From Streptomyces sp. 135 (GTDB taxonomy: Bacteria > Actinomycetota > Actinomycetes > Streptomycetales > Streptomycetaceae): 64,000 nucleotides of DNA. Both the position numbers and the translations under genes were made by a program. The notes beneath the pieces were generated by a model that was given only the letters and a program-made list of their open reading frames with translations, was not told the origin of the DNA and made no database searches. Shown in pieces: positions 44,501 through 64,000 of this stretch. Location: positions 8,053,415 through 8,117,414 of the forward strand of contig NZ_CP075691.1 of the NCBI RefSeq assembly GCF_020026305.1, written 5' to 3'. Each line of letters starts with the position of its first letter. Within the stretch, counting starts at the first letter, position 1.

Positions 44501-44630
44501 TTCCCCCGCCGGATGATTCCGGCTCCGCCGCGGGTGATTGCGCCTTCCGGCGGTCACCGTGGACGGTCGCCTCCATTCCCTCTCGGCCATAACATCGAAT
44601 CAACCGCACATGTTCATGCGCCTGCCCTGT

Positions 44631-44659
44631 GTCCAAGTGCGCGAAGTGCGCGGTTGGAC
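44631..44659. promoter_or_regulatory. StrR/Bbr-type operator C (GTCCAA-N17-TTGGAC)
   Basis: GTCCAA (44631-44636), 17 bases, TTGGAC (44654-44659), 46 bp before the NRPS1 ATG. It shares the left half and most of the spacer with operator B. Probable activator site for the NRPS operon. Confidence 0.75.
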
Positions 44660-44705
44660 GGCTCGGCAAGGGAAACAGCCGACGCGGATCGCGCGGCGAG
44701 GGGGA

Positions 44706-55840
<11,135 letters not shown>

Positions 55841-55844
<4 letters not shown>

Positions 55845-58800
55845 AGTCTTGGACCGCCGCAGAGGAAGCGGACCGCACATTGGCCGACGGACCGGCTCAC
55901 GCATCGGCGCACGGATCGGCCCGCGCCTCGGCCCACGCATCGGCGCAGGGCCCCGGCCGTGGCTCCGCCCTGGCGGGAGTGTGGCCGCTGTCGCCGCTCC
56001 AGGAGGGGCTGCTCTTCCACGCCGACTTCGACGACCGGGGCCCCGACGTCTACGCCGTGCAGTTCCAGCTCGCCGTCGAAGGCCCGCTGGACGCCGACCG
56101 GTTACGGGCATCCTGGGAGGCGCTCCTCGACCGGCACGCGGCGCTGCGGGCGAGTTTCCACCGCAGGAAGTCGGGCAAGGCGGTGCAGCTCATCGCCCGC
56201 AACGTGACACTGCCCTGGCGCGAGGCCGACCTGTCGGCGCCTGCGGACCCCGACCGCACGGCCCTGGCCGAGGAACTGGCCGCAGGGGAGCGGGCGGAGC
56301 GCCTGGACCTGACGGTCCCCCCGCTGCTCAGGCTGCTCCTGATCCGGCTCGGCCACCACCGGCACCGGCTCGTCGTGACCTCGCACCACCTCCTGATGGA
56401 CGGCTGGTCGATGCCGGTCCTGCTAGACGAGCTGTCGCGGGTCTACGCCGCGGGCGGCGACGCTTCCGTACTCGAACGGGCCGCGTCGTACGGCGACTAC
56501 CTGGTGTGGCTGGGCCGGCAGGACAAGGAGGCGGCGCGGACCGCCTGGCGCGCGGAGCTGGCCGGCCTCGACGAGCCGACCCTCGTGGCACCCGCGGAAG
56601 CGGGCGGGACGCCGGTGCTGCCGGACGAACACCTGATACGCCTCCCCGAGGCGACCACCCGGGCCCTCGCCGAGACAGCCAGGGCGCAGGGCCTGACGGT
56701 GAACACGGTCGTGCAGGGCGCGTGGGCGCTGGTTCTCGCGCGCCTCGCGGGCCGCACGGACGTGGTCTTCGGCGCGACCGTCGCGGGGCGCCCCGCGGAA
56801 CTGCCGGGCGCGGAATCCATGGTGGGTCTGCTCATCAACACGTTGCCCGTACGGGTACGCCTTGACGGCGGGCAACCGGTGGCGGACATGCTCACGCGGT
56901 TGCAGGAACGCCAGTCCGCCCTGATCGCCCACCAGCACCTCGGTCTCTCGGAGATCCAGAAACTGGCAGGTCAGGGAGCCGTCTTCGACACACTCGTGGT
57001 GTACGAGAACTACCCCGCGCCGCCCGCCGGGCCGACCACCCCCGGCGCCCCCACCTTCACCGTCTCGCCGGGCGAGCAGGCGACCAACTACCCCCTGACC
57101 CTCGGCGTACTGCTGACCGACCGCCTCCACGTCCGCTTCACGTACCGGCCCGACCTGTTCGACCAGGGAACGGTCGCCGGGCTGGGGCGACGCCTGGTGC
57201 GGGTGCTCGAACAGATGGTGGCGGATCCGTCGGTGCCGGTGGGCCGGGTGGAGGTGACGGATGCTGTCGAGCGCGGCCTGGTGGTGTCTGACTGGAATGC
57301 GACGGGGGCGCGGGTGCCGGGTGTGTCGGTGCCCGGGTTGTTCGCCGGGCAGGTGGCGCGTGAGCCGGGCGCGGTGGCGGTGGTCGATGGTGAAGTCAGG
57401 CTGACGTATGCGGAGTTGGCGGGCCGGGCGGGGCGTTTGGCGGCGTATTTGGTCGGGCTGGGTGTGGGGCGGGGTGATCGTGTCGCGGTGGTGATGGAGC
57501 GGTCGGCTGATGTGGTGGTGGCGTTGTTGGCGGTGTGGGAGGCGGGTGCCGCCTACGTTCCTGTGGACCCGGAGTACCCGGCGGAGCGCGTGGCGTTGCT
57601 GCTCGCGGATTCGGACCCGGCGGCGGTGGTGTGCACCGGACGGACGCGAGGGGCGCTGCCGGACGAGTCGGCGGTGCGCCCGGTGGTGGTCGTGGATGAC
57701 CCCGAGGTGGCAGCGGCGGTCGCTCGGTGTCCGGCGGGTCGGCGAGCCGGGGTGGTGGGCCCGGAGGATTTGGCGTATGTGATGTATACGTCGGGGTCGA
57801 CGGGTGTGCCGAAGGGTGTGGCGGTGCCGCATGGGAGTGTGGCTGCGTTGGCCGGGGATGCGGGTTGGTCGGTGGGTCGTGGTGATGCGGTGTTGATGCA
57901 TGCGCCGCATGCCTTCGATGTGTCGTTGTTCGAGGTGTGGGTTCCGTTGGTTTCCGGGGCTCGGGTGGTGGTGGCCGGTCCGGGTGCGGTGGATGCGCGG
58001 GGGGTGCGGGAGGCGGTTGCCGGGGGTGTGTCGGCGGTGCATGTCACGGCTGGTCTTTTCCGGGTGCTCGCGGAGGAATTTCCGGAGTGTTTCGTGGGGT
58101 TGCGGGAGGTGTTGACCGGCGGGGATGTGGTGCCGGCGGGTTCGGTGGCGCGGGTACGTGAGGTGTGTCCTGAGGTTGTCGTGCGGCATTTGTACGGGCC
58201 GACGGAGGTCACGTTGTGTGCGACGTGGCATGTGCTGCCGGTGGGCGCTAGGGGTGGACGTGTGCTGCCGATCGGGCGGCCGTTGGGAAACCGGCAGGTG
58301 TACGTCCTCGACGCGTTCCTGCGCCCGGTCGGACCGGGTGCGGTGGGCGAGGTGTATGTGGCGGGGGTGGGTCTGGCGCGGGGTTATCTGGGGCGCTCGG
58401 TGTCTACGGCGGAGCGGTTCGTGGCGTGTCCGTTCGGTGAGGGCGGGCGGCGGATGTACCGGACGGGGGATCTGGCCCGGTGGTCGGCCGAGGGTGAGTT
58501 GTTGTTCGTGGGGCGTGCGGATGAGCAGGTGAAGGTCCGGGGGTTCCGGGTGGAGCTGGGGGAGGTCGAGGCGGTCCTTGCGGGGCATGACGCGGTCGGT
58601 CAGGCGGTGGTGGTGGCCCGGCAGGGCGGCCCGGGTCTCGGCGAGAAGCGGCTGATCGGGTACGTGACTGAGAGCGGGCCGGGTGTCGACGCGCAGGAGC
58701 TGCGTGCATACGTGGCGGATCGGCTGCCGGAGTACATGGTCCCGGCGGTGGTGGTCGTCCTGGACGCGCTGCCGCTCACGGTGAACGGGAAGGTGGACCG

Positions 58801-60544
58801 GGCTGCGCTTCCCGCACCGGACTTCGCCGCACGGGTGATCGGACGCGAGCCGCGCACGGAGGCGGAGCGCATCCTGTGCGGGCTGTTCGCCGAAGTCCTG
58901 GGCCTGGAGCGGGTCGGGGCCGAGGACGGCTTCTTCGAGCTGGGCGGCGACTCGATCAGTTCCATGCAACTCGCTTCCCGCGCCCGCCGATCGGGCCTGG
59001 TGGTGACACCTCGGCAGGTCTTCGAGGAGAAGACACCGGAACGGCTCGCGCAGGTCGTGGCGGCGGTCGGGCAGGAGGCCGCGACGGTCGACGTGGGTGT
59101 GGGCGAGGTGCCCTGGACGCCGGTGATGAGGGCGCTCGGCGAGCGGGCCGCCCATCCGCACTTCGCGCAGTGGGTGGTGGTCGGGACCCCGGCCGGCCTC
59201 GGTCTCGACGTACTGACCATCGGGCTGGGCGCGGTCCTGGACACGCACGACATGCTGCGGGCCCGCACGGTGCCCGGCGAGCCGAAGCTGATCGTCGGCG
59301 AGGCCGGTTCGGTGGACCCCAGGGACTTGCTCCTGCGGATGGACGCGGCGGAAACCGGGCCCGGGGGCGCGGACGCGGTGGCACGCGCGGCGGCGCGGCG
59401 GCTGGACCCGGCGTCCGGAGTGATGGTCCAGGCGGTGTGGATGGACCCCGGCCCCGACCGGGCCGGCCAACTAGTCCTTGTCGCACACCACTTGGTTGTG
59501 GACGGCGTGTCCTGGCGGGTGCTCGTGGCGGACCTGCGGGCTGCCTGCGAGGCGGCGGCCGCCGGGCGCACCCCGCAACCGGACCCGGTGGGTACGTCGT
59601 TCCGCCGCTGGGCGGAGCTGCTGACCGCGCAGGCGAGCGACCGGCGGCGCCTCGCGGAGTTGCAGGACTGGCTGAAGCTGCTGGGCGAGCCCCCGTGCGC
59701 CCTGGTGCCCACGGCTCCGGACCCGGCCTCGGACACCGTACGCACCGTGCGCCGTCACACGTGGGCCGTGCCTCCGGAACAGGCCGAGACGCTGCTGACG
59801 CGCACACCGGCCGCGTTCCACTGCGGCGTGGACGATGTGCTGCTGGCCGGGCTGACCGGCGCGGTCGCGTACTGGCGGCCGGATGCCGCCTCCGGGATCC
59901 TGGTCGACGTCGAACGGCACGGCCGCGAGCCGCTGGACGGCGTGGATCTGTCGCGTACGGTCGGCTGGTTCACCAGCGCGCACCCCGTCCGGCTGGCCAT
60001 GGCGGAGATCGATCCGGCCCAGGTCCTGACCGGTGGCCCGGCCGCCGGCGCCCTGGTGAAAGCCGTCAAGGAACAGGTGCGCGCGGTGCCGGGCGACGGG
60101 CTCGGCTACGCACTGCTGCGTCACCTCAACCCCCAGACCGGACCGGTCCTCGCGGCTGCCCCGGCCCCGCAGATCAACTTCACCTACATGGGCCGCTTCG
60201 CCGCCGAAGCGGCGGAGGACGGGACTGGCGGAGCCTGGCGGATGGCCGCGGGGAACGCCATCGGAGGCTCCGTCGACCCGGAAACTCCCCTGCGGCACCT
60301 GCTGGACGTCGGCGCGATGGTCCGGGACACCCCGGACGGGCCCGAGTTGACGCTCACGGTCAGCTGGCCCGGCCGACTGTTGGAGGACACGGACGCGGAA
60401 CGCCTCGGGCGGGCCTGGGCGGACATGCTCGGCGGCCTCGCGGCCCACACCGCGGCCCCCGCCTCGGGCGGACACACGCCCTCCGACTTCCCGCTCCTGG
60501 ACCTCGCGCAGGACGAAGTCGACGAATTCGACCGACTCGACTGA
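55841..60544 (+). CDS. Nonribosomal peptide synthetase 2: C-A-T-E, Hpg-specific
   Basis: A 1567-residue single-module NRPS. GTG at 55841 overlaps the NRPS1 stop (GTGA) and has GAGGAGGG upstream. Residues 1-47 are a low-complexity Ala/Ser/His/Gly linker where a docking acceptor is normally found. The C domain begins VWPLSPLQEGLLFH, the form seen after epimerising modules, with HHLLMDG at 182. The A domain (DVSLFEVW at 693) reads DVFHLGLLC-K, Hpg. T has Ser1038 in LGGDSISSMQL. The E domain has HHLVVDGVSW at 1216. It should add D-Hpg as residue 4. The C-terminus (HTPSDFPLLDLAQDEVDEF) is donor-helix-like. Codon 88 is TTA. The A-domain core is nearly identical in DNA to that of NRPS3 and has T/G-rich third positions unlike the rest. 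Confidence 0.94.
56102..56104 (+). other. TTA leucine codon in NRPS2 (codon 88)
   Basis: In-frame TTA (DADR-L-RASW). With the TTA in NRPS1 this points to bldA control of the assembly line. Confidence 0.85.
57763..58224 (+). repeat. Near-identical A-domain core, copy in NRPS2
   Basis: 462 bases matching 62481-62942 with two differences by my reading. They span motifs A3 to A5, including the specificity-determining residues. Third codon positions are often T or G, giving lower local GC than flanking domains. Suggests recent gene conversion or duplication. Confidence 0.85.
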
Positions 60545-60597
60545 CCCGACTGACCCGACCGAGTCAGCCGCCCACACCGACCGCACACCGCCCGCTC

Positions 60598-60615
60598 GGT
60601 CCAACCGGTCCAACC
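60598..60615. repeat. Tandem GGTCCAACC upstream of NRPS3
   Basis: Two adjacent copies of GGTCCAACC (60598-60606, 60607-60615), each containing the GTCCAA half-site of the StrR-type operator but without the inverted partner. It lies 55 bases before the NRPS3 ATG in the 125-base gap after NRPS2. Function uncertain. Confidence 0.4.
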
Positions 60616-60669
60616 GACCCGATTGTCGTGACAGACCCGGCACGCCGCCGTTGTGAGGAGACAGAGAAG

Positions 60670-63600
60670 ATGACCCGATCCACTGTCGAGGACGTCTGGC
60701 CGCTGTCGCCGTTGCAGACAGGGCTGCTCTTCCACGCCTCCTTCGACGCCCAGGGTCCGGACGTCTACCAGGGGCAGCGGACGCTGGAGCTGGTCGGGCC
60801 GCTCGACATGGACCGGTTGCACAGGTCGTGGCAGGCGCTGCTCGCCCGGCACGGCGCGCTGCGGGCGAGCTTCCGTGGCCGCAAGTCGGGCGAGGCGGTG
60901 CAGGTCATCGCGCGCGAGGCCGTGCTGCCCTGGCGTACGGAGGACCTCTCAGGGCTCGGGGAGGACGACGCCGTCACCGAGGCCGACCGGCTGGCGGCGC
61001 GCGAGCGCTCGCAGCGGTTCGACCCGGCGGTCGCGCCGCTGCTGCGGCTCCTGCTGCTCCGGATGGGCGACGAACGGCACCGGCTGGTCCTCACCAGCCA
61101 CCACGTCGTCATGGACGGCTGGTCCATGGCGGTGCTGTTCAACGAGCTGCCCGCCGTGTACGCGGCGGGCGGTGACACCCGCACGCTCCCCAGGACGACG
61201 TCCTACCGCGAATACCTCGCATGGCTGGGCCGACAGGACAAGGAGGCGGCGCGCGCCGCCTGGCGGGCGGAGCTGGCCGGCCTCGACGAGCCGACCCTCG
61301 TCGCGGCGGCCGACCCGGCGCGGACACCGGTCGCGCCGGAAAGCATCATCATCCGGCTCTCCGAGCAACTGACCCACGACATGGGCAAGTTGGCCCGCGC
61401 CCAGGGCCTGACGGTGAACACGGTGGTGCAGGGCGCGTGGGCGCTGGTCCTCGCGCGTCTCGCGGGCCGTACGGACGTGGTGTTCGGTGCGACGGTCGCC
61501 GGGCGTCCCGCAGAACTGCCGGGTGTGGAGTCCATGGTCGGCCTCTTCATCAACACCCTGCCGGTCCGCGTACCGCTCGACGGCTCGCAACCCGTCTCGG
61601 ACATGCTCGCCACCCTCCAGGACCGTCAGGCCGCGCTCATGGCACACCAGCACCTCGGCCTCTCCGAGATCCTGAAGTCGGCAGGCCCAGGCGCCGCCTT
61701 CGACACGATCGTGGTGTACGAGAACTACCCCCGCCCCCCTCAGGAGGAGCCCGCCCCGGACGCGTTCACCCTGCGTGCCCTCGGCGAGCGGGAGGCCGCC
61801 CACTACCCGCTCACGCTGGTCGTGGCTCCCGAGGGCGAGCGGATGGCAGTCAAACTCGACCACCGCCCGGACCTGTTCGACCACGCCACCGCGCAGTCGG
61901 TCGTCGAGCGGTTGGTGCGGGTGCTCGAACAGATGGTGGCGGATCCGTCGGTGCCGGTGGGCCGGGTGGAGGTGACGGATGCCGTGGAGCGTGGGCTGGT
62001 GGTGGACGCGTGGAGCGCGACGGTGGGGCGGGTGCCGGGTGTGTCGGTGCCCGGGTTGTTCGCCGGGCAGGTGGCGCGTGAGCCGGGTGCGGTGGCGGTG
62101 GTGAATGGTGAAGTCCGGCTGACGTATGGGGAGTTGGCGGGGCGGGCGGGATGTTTGGCGGCGTATTTGGTGGGGTTGGGTGTGGGGCGGGGTGATCGTG
62201 TCGCGGTGGTGATGGAGCGGTCGGCTGATGTGGTGGTGGCGTTGTTGGGGGTGTGGGAGGCGGGTGCGGCCTACGTTCCGGTGGACCCGGAGTACCCGGC
62301 GGACCGCATCGCATATGTGCTGGCCGATGCCGCCCCGGCGGCGGTGGTGTGCACCGACGGCACACGCGGGCTGCTGCCCGAGGAAGCGGAGGCAGGGCCG
62401 GTGGTGGTCGTGGACGACCCCGAGGTGGCGGCGGCGATCGTCCGGTGCCGGTCGGGACAGGGGGTTGCTCCCATGGCTGCGGAGGATTTGGCGTATGTGA
62501 TGTATACGTCGGGGTCGACGGGTGTGCCGAAGGGTGTGGCGGTGCCGCATGGGAGTGTGGCTGCGTTGGCCGGGGATGCGGGTTGGTCGGTGGGTCGTGG
62601 TGATGCGGTGTTGATGCATGCGCCGCATGCCTTCGATGTGTCGTTGTTCGAGGTGTGGGTTCCGTTGGTTTCCGGGGCTCGGGTGGTGGTGGCCGGTCCG
62701 GGTGCGGTGGATGCGCGGGGGGTGCGGGAGGCGGTTGCCGGGGGTGTGTCGGCGGTGCATGTCACGGCTGGTCTTTTCCGGATGCTCGCGGAGGAATTTC
62801 CGGAGTGTTTCGTGGGGTTGCGGGAGGTGTTGACCGGCGGGGATGTGGTGCCGGCGGGTTCGGTGGCGCGGGTGCGTGAGGTGTGTCCTGAGGTTGTCGT
62901 GCGGCATTTGTACGGGCCGACGGAGGTCACGTTGTGTGCGACATGGCATGTACTGCCGGTGGGTGCGCCGTACGGGCCGGTGCTGCCGATCGGGCGGCCG
63001 TTGGGAAACCGGCAGGTGTACGTCCTGGACGCCTTCCTGCGCCCGGTCCCGCCCGGCGTGGTGGGGGAGCTGTACGCGGCGGGCGCGGGACTCGCGCAGG
63101 GGTACCTGCACCGGCCGGGGCCGACGGCGGAGCGGTTCGTGGCGTGTCCGTTCGGTGAGGGCGGGCGGCGGATGTACCGGACGGGGGACCTGGCACGGTG
63201 GTCACCCGAAGGCGAGTTGCTGTTCTTGGGGCGCGCCGACGAACAGGTCAAGGTCCGGGGGTTCCGGGTGGAGTTGGGGGAGGTCGAGACGGTCCTTGCC
63301 GGGCATCCTGCGGTGTCCCAGGCCGTGGTGGTGGCCCGGCAGGACGGTTCCGGTCCCGGCGACAAGCGGCTGATCGGATACGTGACAGTGGACGGGCAAG
63401 GTGCCGACGCGCAGGAGTTGCGTACGTATGTGGCGGAGCGGTTGCCGGAGTACATGGTCCCGGCGGCGGTCGTCGTCCTGGACGCCCTGCCCCTGACCGT
63501 CAACGGGAAGGTCGACCGCGCGGCGCTTCCCGCACCGGACTTCGCCGCCCGGGTGACCGGACGCGAACCGCGCACCGAAACAGAGCGCATCCTCTGTGAT

Positions 63601-64000
63601 GTGTTCGCCGAGGTGCTCGGTCTGGAGCGGGTCGGGGCCGAGGACGGATTCTTCGAGCTGGGCGGCGACTCGATCAGCTCCATGCAACTCGCCTCCCGCG
63701 CCCGCCGTGCCGGACTCGTGGTGACACCTCGACAGGTCTTCGAGGAGAAGACACCGGAACGGCTCGCCACGGTGGCGGAGATCGCCGTGGCGGCGGCCAC
63801 CGCACACGACTCCGGTGCCGGTGAGGTGCCCTGGACTCCGGTGATGCGGGCGCTCGGCGAGCGAGCCGCCCATCCGCACTTCGCGCAGTGGGTGGTGGTC
63901 GGAGCCCCGGCCGGGCTCGGCCTCGACGTCCTGGCCGCCGGGCTGAGTGCCGTACTCGACAGGCACGACATGCTGCGGGCCCGCACGCTCCCCGGTGAGT
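60670..64000 (+). CDS. Nonribosomal peptide synthetase 3 (partial): C-A-T-E, Hpg-specific
   Basis: The frame is open from ATG 60670 (GAGGAG 9 bases upstream) to the window end, 1110 codons seen. The start MTRSTVEDVWPLSPLQTGLLFH has a normal acceptor-like N-terminus leading directly into a C domain of the type that follows epimerised donors. HHVVMDG is at 144. The A domain (DVSLFEVW at 656) reads DVFHLGLLC-K, Hpg. T has Ser1001 in LGGDSISSMQL. An E domain begins EVPWTPVMRALGERAAHP and is cut by the edge before its catalytic motif. It should add residue 5, Hpg, probably epimerised. Further modules may follow beyond the window. No in-frame TTA was noticed in the visible part. Confidence 0.92.
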   Translation, partial: MTRSTVEDVWPLSPLQTGLLFHASFDAQGPDVYQGQRTLELVGPLDMDRLHRSWQALLARHGALRASFRGRKSGEAVQVIAREAVLPWRTEDLSGLGEDDAVTEADRLAARERSQRFDPAVAPLLRLLLLRMGDERHRLVLTSHHVVMDGWSMAVLFNELPAVYAAGGDTRTLPRTTSYREYLAWLGRQDKEAARAAWRAELAGLDEPTLVAAADPARTPVAPESIIIRLSEQLTHDMGKLARAQGLTVNTVVQGAWALVLARLAGRTDVVFGATVAGRPAELPGVESMVGLFINTLPVRVPLDGSQPVSDMLATLQDRQAALMAHQHLGLSEILKSAGPGAAFDTIVVYENYPRPPQEEPAPDAFTLRALGEREAAHYPLTLVVAPEGERMAVKLDHRPDLFDHATAQSVVERLVRVLEQMVADPSVPVGRVEVTDAVERGLVVDAWSATVGRVPGVSVPGLFAGQVAREPGAVAVVNGEVRLTYGELAGRAGCLAAYLVGLGVGRGDRVAVVMERSADVVVALLGVWEAGAAYVPVDPEYPADRIAYVLADAAPAAVVCTDGTRGLLPEEAEAGPVVVVDDPEVAAAIVRCRSGQGVAPMAAEDLAYVMYTSGSTGVPKGVAVPHGSVAALAGDAGWSVGRGDAVLMHAPHAFDVSLFEVWVPLVSGARVVVAGPGAVDARGVREAVAGGVSAVHVTAGLFRMLAEEFPECFVGLREVLTGGDVVPAGSVARVREVCPEVVVRHLYGPTEVTLCATWHVLPVGAPYGPVLPIGRPLGNRQVYVLDAFLRPVPPGVVGELYAAGAGLAQGYLHRPGPTAERFVACPFGEGGRRMYRTGDLARWSPEGELLFLGRADEQVKVRGFRVELGEVETVLAGHPAVSQAVVVARQDGSGPGDKRLIGYVTVDGQGADAQELRTYVAERLPEYMVPAAVVVLDALPLTVNGKVDRAALPAPDFAARVTGREPRTETERILCDVFAEVLGLERVGAEDGFFELGGDSISSMQLASRARRAGLVVTPRQVFEEKTPERLATVAEIAVAAATAHDSGAGEVPWTPVMRALGERAAHPHFAQWVVVGAPAGLGLDVLAAGLSAVLDRHDMLRARTLPGE
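62481..62942 (+). repeat. Near-identical A-domain core, copy in NRPS3
   Basis: Second copy of 57763-58224, offset 4718 bases. Flanking sequence on the right diverges immediately (the codons after HVLPVG differ), marking an edge of the shared tract. Confidence 0.85.

Overview
The window is high-GC actinobacterial DNA, almost certainly Streptomyces. The evidence is G/C-rich third codon positions, GTG and TTG starts, translationally coupled operons, rare TTA codons confined to secondary-metabolism genes, and an ordinary Streptomyces gene complement (class F sortase, PP2C/RsbU-type phosphatase, secreted-repeat lipoprotein, RmdA-like c-di-GMP protein, three-subunit succinate dehydrogenase, UvrA-like ATPase).

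Left edge (0.1-3.6 kb): an OmpR-type response regulator and its histidine kinase, then a StrR/Bbr-type pathway activator with a TTG start. Middle (3.8-30 kb): mostly ordinary chromosomal genes. These are a PAS-GAF-PP2C-ATPase phosphatase, an Fpg/Nei glycosylase, an anti-sigma-like zinc-finger protein, CapA, an APC permease, a universal stress protein, a polysaccharide deacetylase that appears frameshifted, a sortase, two paralogous anchored secreted proteins, two LysR regulators, a bestrophin-like membrane protein, a lipoprotein, a SAM methyltransferase, a GGDEF-EAL protein, sdhCAB, a UvrA-like ATPase and a cold-shock-domain protein.

Right part (30.1-64 kb): a nonribosomal peptide cluster that makes and uses aryl-glycines. 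hmaS-hmo run leftward. A frameshifted pdh and an hmo/hpgT fusion, a 23-codon ORF, dpgA, dpgB, dpgC and an alpha/beta-hydrolase run rightward. Then come mbtH, an exporter, an orphan histidine kinase and three NRPS genes; the third runs off the window. NRPS1 is C-A-T-C-A-T-C-A-T-E, NRPS2 is C-A-T-E, and NRPS3 is C-A-T-E (E cut by the edge). Modules 1, 4 and 5 carry the 4-hydroxyphenylglycine (Hpg) pocket. I could not assign modules 2 and 3. The predicted start of the peptide is Hpg-X-(D)X-(D)Hpg-(D)Hpg. The supply genes resemble those of glycopeptide, feglymycin and ramoplanin-type clusters, but the visible module order matches none that I can recall with confidence.

Regulation links the two ends. 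Three perfect copies of the palindrome GTCCAA-N17-TTGGAC, the kind of site bound by StrR/Bbr-type activators, lie upstream of the PP2C phosphatase (next to the strR-like gene), upstream of the hpgT-dpg operon and upstream of NRPS1. NRPS1 and NRPS2 each have an early in-frame TTA codon, suggesting bldA control. The kinase inside the cluster is a close paralogue of the kinase at the left edge. The most unusual features are the dying Hmo domain fused to HpgT, the repeat-bearing N-terminal extension of DpgC, the non-canonical first condensation domain, and a nearly identical 462-bp A-domain core shared by NRPS2 and NRPS3.
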